This document shows positions 16,853-26,992 of a stretch of 64,000 nt of DNA, one piece after another. The translations under genes and the position numbers were made by a program. Under the pieces are notes generated by a model that saw only the letters and a program-made list of their open reading frames with translations, did not search any database and was not told the DNA's origin. The DNA comes from JAVKMO01 sp031539345 (GTDB taxonomy: Bacteria > Bacteroidota > Bacteroidia > Chitinophagales > Chitinophagaceae), in contig JAVKMO010000027.1 in NCBI GenBank assembly GCA_031539345.1, forward strand, positions 1 through 64,000, given 5' to 3'. Each line of letters opens with the position of its first letter. The stretch's first letter is position 1.

Positions 16853-18337
16853 TTAATAATTCGGGTTTTGTTTCCAGCGATTTCCTGTTAGTTCAATTTC
16901 AACTTGTGGTATAGGAAAAAGCTCGTGTTTGCCAGTTACAAAAGTACCCTGTTCATTGTCTCCTTTCATTTCTTGAGCGGCTTTTCCTGTTCTTACTAAG
17001 TCAAAAAAACGATGTCCTTCACCTGCTAATTCTACTCTGCGTTCTTTGTAAATGGCTTCTATGAGATTATTTCCAGAAAAATTAACGGCAGCAAGTTTTG
17101 CCCTTGAACGGACAACGTTTAAATACACCTTAGCTTGACTTTCGTTTGCTGTGCTTGATTTTGCATACGCTTCGGCTAACATTAATAACACATCGGCATA
17201 TCTGATTGCTCTATAATTATTCGGGTTGGTTAAATTTTGGTCAGGGATATTTCTATCTCCTTTTCGTGCAATGTATTTTCGGTTGTAATATCCAGTATGT
17301 TCAAATCCTTTGGCATAAGTGGCATTATTAGCGGCACTCCACGTAACGATATCTAAAATGGTAACGTCTTTTCTTATATCACCATTTTCAAAAGCATCTA
17401 CTAGTTTTTTTGTAGGTACATTAAAGCTATATCCAACATCAAAAGTAGGACCATTGTAAGCCCTTATACCACTAAAGCCTATGGCGATATTTCCTGGGCT
17501 ACATTGCAAACAATCAAACCCAGCACCATCTCCATTGGTGTTGTCTGTATATTGAATTTCAAATACAGATTCTGCATTGTTTTCGCCCTCTTGTTCAAAC
17601 ATTCTGGCGTAATCATCTGCCAATTGATATGTTCCTTGGTCAACGACTTTTTGCAAAGTTGAGGCAGCGAGGTCAAATTTGTTTTGATATAAATACGCTT
17701 TGCCCAATAACGCTAAGGCAGCACCTTTAGTTGCACGACCTTTATCCGCTTGTGTCATCGGCAAATTGTCAACAGCAAAAATTAAATCTTTTTCTATTTG
17801 TTCATAAACCTGTGTAGCACTTGCTCTTTCAATGGTGTTTTGTTGTCCGAATGCTAATCTTTTATCAATATACAGAGGCACTCCTCCAAACCATTTGACT
17901 AATTCAAAATAGTAATAAGCTCTTAAAAATCGCACTTGTGCAATAATGCCTTGTTTATTTGTAAAATCTATATTGTCTTTAAATTCCATGATGTAATTAC
18001 ACCTTGCGATGCCTGCATACATCCATTGCCAAATGTTTCTTAATTGTGCATTAACAGGTGTGTGGGTCATATTGTCAATTTCTTGAATTCCGGGCACGTC
18101 TTGTGCGCTTTCTCCTCCTGCCAGTGTATTGTCAGAAGCGATTTCTCCTAACATTACATTTAAATAACTTGAATACAGGAGAGAATATGTGGCAATAAGT
18201 GCTTTATTAAAATCTTGTTCTTGCGTAAAATAATTTTCTGAATTGACGGTTTGAGAGGGAACATCTAAGTATTTATCAGAACATGATAAGAGCAGGGATA
18301 CCGTAAAAAATAAGACGTAGATAGTGCGTGATTTCAT
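16853..18337 (-). CDS. SusD/RagB family glycan-binding lipoprotein
   Basis: 494 aa from ATG 18337; ATG 18349 would add four residues, but MKSRTIYVLFF is the better signal start. Lipobox LLSC, then SDKYLDVPS, the classical SusD mature N-terminus. The TPR-containing N-terminal half has RFLRAYYYFELVKWFGGVPLY and GAALALLGKAYLYQ; the C-terminal half has NYRAIRYADVLLMLAEAYA and the ending ELTGNRWKQNPNY, all family hallmarks. It sits on top of SusC as a lid that captures oligosaccharide. Directly downstream of susC. Confidence 0.96.
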   Translation of the reverse strand: MKSRTIYVLFFTVSLLLSCSDKYLDVPSQTVNSENYFTQEQDFNKALIATYSLLYSSYLNVMLGEIASDNTLAGGESAQDVPGIQEIDNMTHTPVNAQLRNIWQWMYAGIARCNYIMEFKDNIDFTNKQGIIAQVRFLRAYYYFELVKWFGGVPLYIDKRLAFGQQNTIERASATQVYEQIEKDLIFAVDNLPMTQADKGRATKGAALALLGKAYLYQNKFDLAASTLQKVVDQGTYQLADDYARMFEQEGENNAESVFEIQYTDNTNGDGAGFDCLQCSPGNIAIGFSGIRAYNGPTFDVGYSFNVPTKKLVDAFENGDIRKDVTILDIVTWSAANNATYAKGFEHTGYYNRKYIARKGDRNIPDQNLTNPNNYRAIRYADVLLMLAEAYAKSSTANESQAKVYLNVVRSRAKLAAVNFSGNNLIEAIYKERRVELAGEGHRFFDLVRTGKAAQEMKGDNEQGTFVTGKHELFPIPQVEIELTGNRWKQNPNY

Positions 18338-18357
18338 AATGATATGCATAAGAATGG

Positions 18358-21293
18358 TTACAATAAAGAGAGGTTAATGCCTATAAAATAAGTTCTGGCT
18401 CCAGGATAAAAACCTGCATCAATGCCGCCGCCTATAGGTGCACCAGAAGAAAAAGAAGGGTCATAACCTCTATAATTTGTGAACGTGTATAAGTTGTTGA
18501 TTGAGGCATAAATTCTCAACTTAGATATGTTGGCTTTTTCTATCCATTTTTTAGGGAAATTATATCCTACTTGAATATTTTGTATTCTCAAAAACGAGCC
18601 GTCTTCTACATAATAATCTGAAAAAACAGTTGTGAGTGTACTGCCTGTTGTAACATAAGGAGAAGTATTTGTTGAATTAGTACCTCTCCATCTTTCTAAT
18701 ACATAAGTACCTCTGTTTACTTTTGGTTGTGTTCTTTCATAATTTCTAACAATCTCATTACCTACCACGCCAAAGGCATAAAACTGAACATCAACATTTT
18801 TATATTCTACAGAAATGTTTATTCCTGCATTGATGTCTGGAAAAGGATTTCCAATGTTCGTTCTGTCATCAGTAGTAATTACGCCATCACCGTTCATGTC
18901 TTTATATTTTAACTCTCCGGGTTTGGCATATTGTTGATAGGGTATTTTTGTTCCGTCAGCTTTTACTTTGGTCAGTGCATCAATTTGTTCTTGATTTTGA
19001 AAAACGCCGTCTGTCTTGTATCCATAAAAATAACCTATTGGGTAGCCTTTTTCCATACGTGAAGGAGGGTTTTGTCCTACGCCAAAAGAACCGCCTTGTA
19101 AAGGAGTTTTATCATCACCTATAAAAATCACCTCATTCGCCAAAGTTGTCAAATTACAGTTGGCATTAAAAGACCAATCTTTATTCAATCGTTTTTTATA
19201 TGCTAAGCTAAATTCAAATCCGCTGTTGACGATAGAGCCTGCATTGGTTACAGGAGGTCCAGAACCGGGCCCTGTAGCACCTAACAAGCCTGACACTTCT
19301 GGTTGGGCGAGGAGGTTGTCTGTTTTTTTATGAAAATAGTCCACAATGAATTCCAAATCGCCATTTAAAAATTGCAATTCTAAACCTATATCTGTGCTGG
19401 TTTGTTGTTCCCATTGTATCGACGGATTGGGCAATACGCCGACTGCTGCACCTTGTTGAATAGGGTTTTGACCGAACGCATATCTGCCTACATTAGCAAA
19501 AAGAATATCTGTTCGATAAGAGCCTCCAGACCCTGCTATTCTGTCGTTGCCAATAATTCCATAACTGGCTCTTAACTTTACAAAATGGATAGGCTTGAAA
19601 TTGTAAAACTTTTCTTTTGATACAACCCATCCGCCAGATACAGACGGAAAATACCCAAATCTATTATTAGGACCAAAGGCAGAAGAACCGTCTCTTCTCA
19701 ACACTAAAGACAATAAATATTTTCCGTCATAATCATATTCTACTCTTCCAAAATAGGATAGCAAACGACTATCCCAAAGCACATTATTGATTTTTAAAAC
19801 TGCCGTTGCAGTTGAATTAGGCACTTCATCAAAAGATAAATTGGGTTGTAATCCCGTACTTGTTGTAGAGTTGCTTTCCACCAATCGGGTTCTAAAAATC
19901 GAATTGCCTAACAATAATTTTAAGTTGTGGTGGTCAAAAAAAGTTTCTGTATAACGCAAAAGAGCATTGATGGTATAGTCATTAAAAACGTTTGTACTCG
20001 TAACATATCTATCTTGACCTTGAGCGATGTTTAAAGTTTTTCCAGTGCCATAATCAATAGCAGGGTGATATGATCTGCCTGAACCTACGGCATAATTAAA
20101 CTGCGTAGAAACTTCGGCACTAAAACCTTTGTAAAATTTGTATTCAAGATTATACGAACCGCTGATTTTATTTGTTGTGCTGGCATTAAAGGTGTTTTGA
20201 ATTTGTTGAATGGGGTTTACAATCTCATTTCCCAAACCATCAACAGGCAAGGTAAAAGTACCGTTTGCTTGCCGTATGGGAAGTGTAGGCGGCAAGTTGA
20301 GAGCATTAAAAAGAATTGATCCTAAGCCTTCTGACGGTAAATTTTTATTTTGAATTTGCATATACATGGTAGAGGTTTCAAGCATTAGCTTTTTAAAAAA
20401 AGTTTTTCCTAAATTGAGTCTGCCTGTATATCGAGTAAAATTTGATTTGTCCCCGCCAATAATTCCATCTTGAGTTAAATGCGAACCGCCTAAAGAATAG
20501 CGATAGTTTTTCACAGTACCCGAAAGGGTTAAATTTTGTTGCACCATTGGCGCAATCTGCGAAACTTCGCTTTGCCAATCTGTAGTAGCAGGTAAATTGT
20601 TTAAATCTGGAAAAGGCGGTTTTTCATTATTGGCGATATAGGATTCATTCAATATGGCAGCATATTCTAAAGCATTTAACGTTGGTATTTTGCGAGACAT
20701 TTGTTGCCATGCCATGGAAGCATCATAATTAATTTGTAAGGCTTTCGTTTTATAGCCTTTTTTAGTTGTAATTAAAATGACACCATTTGCACCCCTCGCA
20801 CCATAAATTGTAGCTGTAGCGTCTTTTAAAACGTTGATCGATTCGATATCATTCGGATTGAGAATGTTCAATTCTTCTACCACGTTTCCATCTACCAAAA
20901 TCAAAGGTTTATTATCTCCGTTTGTCGAAACTCCGCGAATGCGAATATTTAATCCTCCTCCTGGGCTCCTGAACCAGACGTGATATTAACCCCTGCCACT
21001 TGACCTTGTAAAACTTGTTCTATTCTTGTTGAGTTCAGTTCAGCAATTTGCTTTGCACCAATAACGCTAATCGCACCTGTAAGGTTACTTTTCTTTTGTG
21101 TGCCATAACCAACAGACACAACCACTTCGTCTAAAGATTGGGCAGTATCAATAGTTCCTTTTCTATTGTTATTTTCTAATAGTTCAACTTGATTTTGCTG
21201 TATGCTTGTGTTTACATTTTGCGCATCAACAACATTGCCTACAAGCAATGTATAAGTCAGCATAACGATTACGAATTGTTGAAGTTTTTTCAT
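18358..21293 (-). pseudogene. SusC/RagA TonB-dependent transporter, broken by a one-base frameshift
   Basis: The 5' frame starts at ATG 21293 (signal peptide ending VDAQ), contains the SLDEVVVSVGYGTQKK TonB-box region and plug start (QVLQGQVAGVNI), then goes out of frame at GSGA and stops at 20949. The 3' frame resumes and runs to 18358 with the rest of the plug (NVLKDATATIYGARGANG) and the 22-strand barrel. Adding one C to the CCC at 20963-20965 (coding strand) restores GSGAPGGGLNIRIRG, exactly the family sequence, giving about 978 aa. Either the transporter is inactivated in this strain or the base is an error. The protein also lacks the usual carboxypeptidase-regulatory-like domain before the plug: only about 25 residues lie between signal and TonB box. 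Confidence 0.9.
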
Positions 21294-21630
21294 TACTATT
21301 CATTTTACAATTGTTAAGAATTTTGAGTGTCATTCACAAGGACTTTCTCTCAAAAACATAAAGCAATGTAGAAAATGAAAAAACAAAACGAAAAAACGAC
21401 ACTACATCATTACTACATCATTTTAAAAAATGTTTTTTTATGGTTTCTTATACCAAAGATGAACAAAAAAAATGGTGTAATTGGCATCACTAAAATTTCT
21501 ATGATGAGTTGCAAAAGAGCCGAAAATGATGCTCAATCTCTTTTACAAACCGATTAAATACATACTCATTACATCACTACTACTGCAAACTACTTTTTCA
21601 TAATATGGGCATATTTTATATTTTCATTTG
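21294..21630. other. Divergent regulatory region of the PUL (337 bases)
   Basis: Lies between the susC start (minus) and the sensor-regulator start (plus), so both PUL promoters and any operators must be here. Visible structure: a tandem CTACATCATTACTACATCATT at 21402-21422 and a related CATTACATCACTACTAC near 21564-21580. I found no convincing TTTG-N18-TAnnTTTG pair on either strand. The 60-codon open frame at 21375-21557 has no coding character. Confidence 0.5.
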
Positions 21631-24528
21631 ATGAAAAAGATATCCTTGTTCTTCGGCTGGATTTTTGCTTGTTTACATTTTATGCAAACGCAAAATATTA
21701 TTGCCTTGCCAGAAATTATCAATTACGATAAGAATATTTATGGTGGTGGAAGTCAAACATGGAATATCAATCAAGACAAAAATGGCATCATGTATTTTGC
21801 AAATAACAATGCAATGTTGACTTTTGATGGCACCCGTTGGAGTCAATATCAACTTCCTAATAAAAGCATAGTCCGTTCCATTGCTATTGCAGATGACGGG
21901 AGAATCTATGTTGGTGGACAAAATCAAATTGGGTTTTATTATCCGAATCAAAATGGCGTTTTGAACTATCATTCATTATTATATTTATTGCAAGAAAACG
22001 ATAAAGAATTCGCCGATGTATGGAATATTGACCTATACGGACAATCTGTTTTTTTTAGAACGAACCAAAAAATATTTCAACTAAAACAAGACAGCATACA
22101 GACCTATTTGCCGAAGTCAGAATGGGTATTTTTTCAAACCACATCTAAGCAACTATTGGTTCAAGATAAATTGAATGGGTTGTTTCAATTTGATGAAAAA
22201 AGTAACTCGTTTTTAGCCCTACAAATTCCTTTAAAAAATACAACCATTACAGGCATAGTAAAAATTGGTGTAGATAGCAGTTTGATTTTCACTTTAAAAC
22301 ATGGCATCTATTTATTGCATAATAACACGCTAGCCAAAAAGCATACGTTTCTTGATAAAGAATATGCCACGACTTTAATTTCTGGAGTTGTTCAAATCAA
22401 TCCGAATCATATTGCCCTGACAACAAATTCTAAAGGAATTTTGATCATTGATAAGCATGGGCAATTAATACAAGAACTCAACAATAAATTAAGGTTGCAA
22501 GATAATGATGTATTGAGTGTTTTTTTAGACAAGCATAATAATTTATGGGTGGGCTTAAATAATGGAATTAGCGTTGTAAAATTTAATTCTGCTATCTCAT
22601 TTATACACCCTAATAAAACAAACGAATTATTTGGTTATGCTACGAGCGTACACAAAAATAATTTGTATGTCGCAACTTCAAACGGGGTCTACAGGTCGTC
22701 TTTCAATCATAGCAATAAAGATGGTGGGTTTATTCAAGGTAATTTTGAGTTTGTAAAAAATACAGATGGACAAGTATGGAATTTGAATACAATCAATAAT
22801 GAGTTATTTGTTTTACACAGCGAGGGGCTTTATACGATACAAAACAATAAGGTAAAAAGTATCTTGTCTCAATCTGGTCTTTGGCGAGCGGTTTTAAACG
22901 AAAAAAGTAATGATAGCACAGAGATGCTGATTGGAACATATTATGGGGTTTACAAAATAAACAAACGCAATAAGCAATTGAGCATTGCAGATTATATTGA
23001 TAGTCCGGCAGTTTCATTACGGTTCTTATGCCTTGATAGTGAGTTGAATATATGGGCGTCTCACCCGTTGCATGGCGTTTACAAAATCCAAAAACGTCCT
23101 TCATCAAAACAATATACCTCTACTTTATATACAAAAAAAGATGGTTTGCCAGCAGACATGGATAACTATGTTTTTAAAATAAAAGGTGAAATTATCTGTG
23201 GAACAATTGATGGTATTTATCAATTTAATCCTATCACAAAACGCTTTGAACCTTCGTTTCATTTTGACAATATATTTCAGCATATCCCGATTCAATATCT
23301 GATTGAAGACGAAGAGGGTAACCTCTGGTTTGCGAATGACAAAAATATTGGGGTTGCCAAACGCAGCACAAACAACAGTTATGAGTTAATCTATTTTTCA
23401 GAATTGCAATATCAGTTTCTTAAAAAATTTCAAAATATCTATCCTTACAACAAGGGCAATATTTTTATTGGTGCAGAAAATGGGGTTATACACTTGGACT
23501 TCGCAAAGTATTTAGAAAAGCAGATTAAACCTCAAGTTTATTTGCATCAGATTAAAATTTTGGGTGATGGAGATAGTGTTATTTACGCTGGTTACAAAAC
23601 ATTATCTTCTTCACAAAATAGCACAGAGAAAATACCCCAATTTGATTATCGGTTAAGTTCTTTTGCTTTTGAATATAGCTGCCCTAATATCATTACTTCT
23701 CAAAATCATATAGAATATGCGTATCAATTAGTCGGATATGACGAACGGTGGTCAAATTGGTCTTCCAAAACATTTATGCATTATACAAACTTGACAGACA
23801 AAAAATATACTTTTTTAGTAAAAGCAAGAGAGAATATTAACAATGAGTCTGTTGTATTGTCTTATTCTTTTATTGTAAAACCTGCTTGGTATAATAGCAT
23901 TTGGGCTTATATTTTGTATGCTTTTTTCGCAGTATATGCCATTTATTATTACAAAGTCTATCAACAAAAAAAATATGACAAGAAGAAATTGTTGTATGAA
24001 GCAGAGCAACAGAAAATGATTTACATCCAAAAGTTAGAAATTGATAGACAAGAGCAAACCATTATCAAATTACAAAATGAAAAATTAGAAAACGAAGTTA
24101 AATCTAAGACAAAAGAATTGGTTACAACAGCAATGCACTTGGACGAAAGAAATAATGTGTTGAAAAAAATAACACAAGAACTTACCACAGGGTTAAAAAA
24201 TAGGGACAAAGAATCGCACATTAAAAACATCGTTCAAATTTTAAAAAATGCAGAATATGCAAACGAGAATTGGCATCAGTTTGCGATTCATTTTGATGAA
24301 ATTAATGATAGCTTTTTAGAAAAATTAAAAAATAAATACCGCCAGCTTTCGCACACAGATTTAAAGTTGTGTTCGTATTTAAAATTGAATTTGTCGTCAA
24401 AAGAAATTGCTCAACTCCTCAATATTTCAATACGCGGAGTAGAAATTAGCCGTTATAGACTTAGGCAAAAATTAAAAATAAAGACAAACAAAAGTTTTAC
24501 AGACTTTTTTGAACAACACTTTAAATAA
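21631..24528 (+). CDS. PUL sensor-regulator: periplasmic propeller, Y_Y_Y domain, TM, LuxR-type HTH
   Basis: 965 aa from ATG 21631 (a TTG lies directly before it). Signal peptide (1-20); residues about 25-640 are two-component-regulator propeller repeats (such as GIMYFANNNAMLTFDGTRW and NLWVGLNNGISVVKF); about 690-755 a Y_Y_Y domain (YAYQLVGYDERWSNW); one membrane helix near 765-785; a cytoplasmic coiled coil (790-850); C-terminal LuxR-like HTH in the last 60 residues (LSSKEIAQLLNISIRGVEISRYRLRQKL). No kinase or receiver domain, so it is a one-component transmembrane activator. Divergent from susC; predicted to sense the imported oligosaccharide and switch on the PUL. Confidence 0.9.
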   Translation: MKKISLFFGWIFACLHFMQTQNIIALPEIINYDKNIYGGGSQTWNINQDKNGIMYFANNNAMLTFDGTRWSQYQLPNKSIVRSIAIADDGRIYVGGQNQIGFYYPNQNGVLNYHSLLYLLQENDKEFADVWNIDLYGQSVFFRTNQKIFQLKQDSIQTYLPKSEWVFFQTTSKQLLVQDKLNGLFQFDEKSNSFLALQIPLKNTTITGIVKIGVDSSLIFTLKHGIYLLHNNTLAKKHTFLDKEYATTLISGVVQINPNHIALTTNSKGILIIDKHGQLIQELNNKLRLQDNDVLSVFLDKHNNLWVGLNNGISVVKFNSAISFIHPNKTNELFGYATSVHKNNLYVATSNGVYRSSFNHSNKDGGFIQGNFEFVKNTDGQVWNLNTINNELFVLHSEGLYTIQNNKVKSILSQSGLWRAVLNEKSNDSTEMLIGTYYGVYKINKRNKQLSIADYIDSPAVSLRFLCLDSELNIWASHPLHGVYKIQKRPSSKQYTSTLYTKKDGLPADMDNYVFKIKGEIICGTIDGIYQFNPITKRFEPSFHFDNIFQHIPIQYLIEDEEGNLWFANDKNIGVAKRSTNNSYELIYFSELQYQFLKKFQNIYPYNKGNIFIGAENGVIHLDFAKYLEKQIKPQVYLHQIKILGDGDSVIYAGYKTLSSSQNSTEKIPQFDYRLSSFAFEYSCPNIITSQNHIEYAYQLVGYDERWSNWSSKTFMHYTNLTDKKYTFLVKARENINNESVVLSYSFIVKPAWYNSIWAYILYAFFAVYAIYYYKVYQQKKYDKKKLLYEAEQQKMIYIQKLEIDRQEQTIIKLQNEKLENEVKSKTKELVTTAMHLDERNNVLKKITQELTTGLKNRDKESHIKNIVQILKNAEYANENWHQFAIHFDEINDSFLEKLKNKYRQLSHTDLKLCSYLKLNLSSKEIAQLLNISIRGVEISRYRLRQKLKIKTNKSFTDFFEQHFK

Positions 24529-24622
24529 AAGTAATGAGAATGATATTGCTGTAGTGAGTAACTGCATACCATCGTAAAGTGCGCGGCAGACATATTTATT
24601 GTCAATTAGCTATCACATGAAT

Positions 24623-24646
24623 TTGTCATTACAATACGAATGACAA
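24623..24646 (+). terminator. Hairpin after the sensor-regulator gene
   Basis: TTGTCATT / AATGACAA, 8 bp perfect with an 8-base loop, followed after a few bases by CAATTTTTG. About 95 bases past the stop at 24528. The T-run is not immediate, so the call is moderate. Confidence 0.45.
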
Positions 24647-24717
24647 TAGGCAATTTTTGTTTGGTTTAGGCTGACAAACAATTTAAGCGAAATCACTTGT
24701 CTTCTTTTTTACAAAAA

Positions 24718-24743
24718 AAATAGCCCTTGAATAAGGGCTATTT
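24718..24743 (-). terminator. Terminator of the rpsA-rpmH side
   Basis: AAATAGCCCTT / AAGGGCTATTT around a GAAT loop; on the minus strand the stem is followed by a T-run (A8 at 24713-24720 on the plus strand). Lies 24 bases beyond the rpmH stop. Confidence 0.85.
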
Positions 24744-24767
24744 AAAATCAGTACAAGGGTATTTTTC

Positions 24768-24923
24768 TTATTTCCCTTTTTGTTCGCTTGATACGGTTAG
24801 TTTTTTTCTTCCTTTTTGTCTTCTTGCAGCCAATACTCTTTTGCCGTTTGGTGTGCTCATTCTTTTTCTAAATCCGTGAACAGATTTGCGTCTTCTTTTA
24901 TGTGGTTGAAAAGTTTGTTTCAT
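24768..24923 (-). CDS. rpmH: 50S ribosomal protein bL34
   Basis: 51 aa, ATG 24923 to TAA 24768. Begins MKQTFQPHKRRRKSVHGF and has the family core KRMSTPNGKRVLAARRQKGRKKL. It lies 39 bases downstream of rpsA on the same strand and ends at a strong terminator. The classical rnpA neighbour is absent. Confidence 0.95.
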   Translation of the reverse strand: MKQTFQPHKRRRKSVHGFRKRMSTPNGKRVLAARRQKGRKKLTVSSEQKGK

Positions 24924-24962
24924 TTGGTTTAATTTATGCGGTGATAAAAGTTGAAAAGAGGA

Positions 24963-26777
24963 CTATTTGTTTTCTTTTTCTTGCATTTTCTTTTTTAAAT
25001 CTGTGAGGGCAGATAAGTCTCCAATAGTCGATTTTTCTATTTTGCTTTGAATAGATTTTATTTTTTTTGTTGTGTCTATAGCGTCTTGTTTGTGTTCTCT
25101 CACTTCTTGTTCTTTTTGGCTTCTTTTATCTTGTTCCCAAACACGCGTATGACTTACATGAAATTTTCTTTCATTTACATCAAAGTCTGTAATCACAAAT
25201 TCAACACTTGCATCAACGGTGAGAGCTTTGCCTTCAGCAGTTTGTAATTGTCTGTCTGTAGCATACGCTTCTAAGCCGTAAGGCATACCAATGATAGCAC
25301 CGCCTTTGTCATCTTTTTTAATGAGCGTGCCTTCATGAATTGAACCAATTGTAAACACAGATTCTAAAGAAACCCAAGGGTCTTCTTCAATTTGTTTATG
25401 TCCCAATTGTATTTTTCTGTTGTCTTTGTCAATGTTTGTTACAATAGCTTCGATTTCTGCACCAACTTGTACATATTGGCTTGGGTGATTGAAGCGTTTG
25501 AGCCAACTGAGGTCGCTGACATGAATCATGCCACCGATACCAGGTTCAAGGTCTATAAACACACCGTATTGGGTCATATTTTTTACAGTTCCTTTGTGTC
25601 TTGTCTGAACAGCATATTTTTCCTCAATGTTATCCCAAGGATCTGGCACCAATCGTTTGATAGAAAGGCTAATTTTTCTTTCTTCTCTATTTAATTTAGC
25701 AATCATCACTTCGTGTAAATCGCCAAGTTGAAAGAAGTCTCTTGAGTTGATAATTGTATTTGACCAAGTAATTTCACTTACGTGAACTAAGCCTTCTACA
25801 CCAGGAATAATTTCTAAAAACCCGCCATAATCTTCTACGTTTACAACTTTTGCTTTTACTTTAGACCCTTCGCCAATGCTTGTGTCTAAGCTGTCCCAAG
25901 GGTGAGGGCTTAATTGTTTTAAACCAAGACTAATTCGTTTTTTATTGTCATTAAAATCTAAAACAACAACGTTTAATTTTTGATCGATTTTTAACAATTC
26001 GCTTGGGTGAGAAATTCTTCCCCAACTGATGTCGGTAATATAAAGTAAGCCATCTAATCCGCCTAAGTCTAAGAACGCACCGAAGTCAGTAATATTTTTT
26101 ACAGTACCTTCAACAATTTGTCCTTTTTCTAATTTGCCCATCATCTCAGCACGCTGAGATTCCATATCTTTTTCGATTAAAATTTTATGCGAAACAACTG
26201 CATTGCGAATGGTTTCGTTGATTTTTACGACTTTAAACTCCATTGTTTTTCCTACAAATTGGTCATAATCCGTAACGGGTTTAACGTCAATTTGAGAACC
26301 TGGTAAAAAGGTGTCAATGCCAAATAATTCAACAATTAAGCCGCCTTTTGTTTTTGATGTAATGCGACCAATAACGATTTCGCCCGTTTGGTTGAGTTCA
26401 AGAATTCTAAGCCATGCCTTTTCAATTTGAGCCCTTTTACGACTCAAAATTAACTGACCTTGTTTGTCTTCTTTTTCTACGACTAATACTTCTACTTCGT
26501 CGCCTACTTTTACAGCCATATCTTTAAACTCATTTAAAGATACTAAGCCGTCACTTTTGTATCCAATGCTTACCACAACGTCTGTTTTTGATACGGACAT
26601 AATATGTCCAGTAAAAATTTTTCCGTCGGTAATGCTGACAAAAGAATTATCGTACATGGCATCATACTTTTGCTTTTCAGCAGCAGTGTATGATATCACA
26701 TTTCTTTTGTCAATGCTCCAATCAAAATCGTCATGAGCGCTTTGAGTTTGGGTGTTGTTTTCATTTTTTAATGTCAT
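24963..26777 (-). CDS. rpsA: 30S ribosomal protein bS1
   Basis: 604 aa with six S1 domains: the first two divergent (from about residue 50 and 130), then the regular ones beginning KGQIVEGTVKNITDFGAFLD, SKVKAKVVNVEDYGGFLEI, HKGTVKNMTQYGVFIDL and IHEGTLIKKDDKGGAII. A Lys/Glu-rich C-terminal tail follows. It is needed to load mRNAs lacking a Shine-Dalgarno, which is nearly every gene here. Unusually, its own start is preceded by a perfect AAGGAGG. Followed by rpmH. Confidence 0.96.
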   Translation of the reverse strand: MTLKNENNTQTQSAHDDFDWSIDKRNVISYTAAEKQKYDAMYDNSFVSITDGKIFTGHIMSVSKTDVVVSIGYKSDGLVSLNEFKDMAVKVGDEVEVLVVEKEDKQGQLILSRKRAQIEKAWLRILELNQTGEIVIGRITSKTKGGLIVELFGIDTFLPGSQIDVKPVTDYDQFVGKTMEFKVVKINETIRNAVVSHKILIEKDMESQRAEMMGKLEKGQIVEGTVKNITDFGAFLDLGGLDGLLYITDISWGRISHPSELLKIDQKLNVVVLDFNDNKKRISLGLKQLSPHPWDSLDTSIGEGSKVKAKVVNVEDYGGFLEIIPGVEGLVHVSEITWSNTIINSRDFFQLGDLHEVMIAKLNREERKISLSIKRLVPDPWDNIEEKYAVQTRHKGTVKNMTQYGVFIDLEPGIGGMIHVSDLSWLKRFNHPSQYVQVGAEIEAIVTNIDKDNRKIQLGHKQIEEDPWVSLESVFTIGSIHEGTLIKKDDKGGAIIGMPYGLEAYATDRQLQTAEGKALTVDASVEFVITDFDVNERKFHVSHTRVWEQDKRSQKEQEVREHKQDAIDTTKKIKSIQSKIEKSTIGDLSALTDLKKKMQEKENK

Positions 26778-26794
26778 TGATTTGGGTCCTCCTT
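26778..26794 (-). promoter_or_regulatory. Strong Shine-Dalgarno before rpsA
   Basis: Minus strand AAGGAGG (26788-26794) with 10 bases to the ATG at 26777. It is the only clear Shine-Dalgarno I found before a gene in this window; the other starts are simply A/T-rich, as expected for Bacteroidota. Suggests a special translation control of rpsA. Confidence 0.75.
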
Positions 26795-26844
26795 TTATAT
26801 AAGATTTTACCTTCTTTCAGTTTGAAAAAGAAAGAAAGTGGCGA

Positions 26845-26852
26845 CGAAACTA
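26845..26852 (-). promoter_or_regulatory. Possible -7 element of rpsA
   Basis: Minus strand TAGTTTCG, 67 bases before the rpsA start, close to TAnnTTTG. No TTTG at the right upstream distance. Confidence 0.25.
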
Positions 26853-26992
26853 TTTTTTTTGAAAGAATAAAAAAATATAAGTTTTTGTTTTTCTGAAAGG
26901 CTTTATGCCATTTGCCTTGACCCTAAGTTGAAGCCTTATTTCAAAGATTATTTTTTTCTGTGGATGTGTGTTTGAGCAGAATAATCAGTTTC

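Noticed and set aside
21375..21557. Possible small gene between susC and the regulator
   Set aside because: AT-driven frame with no recognisable features, lying over the likely regulatory repeats.
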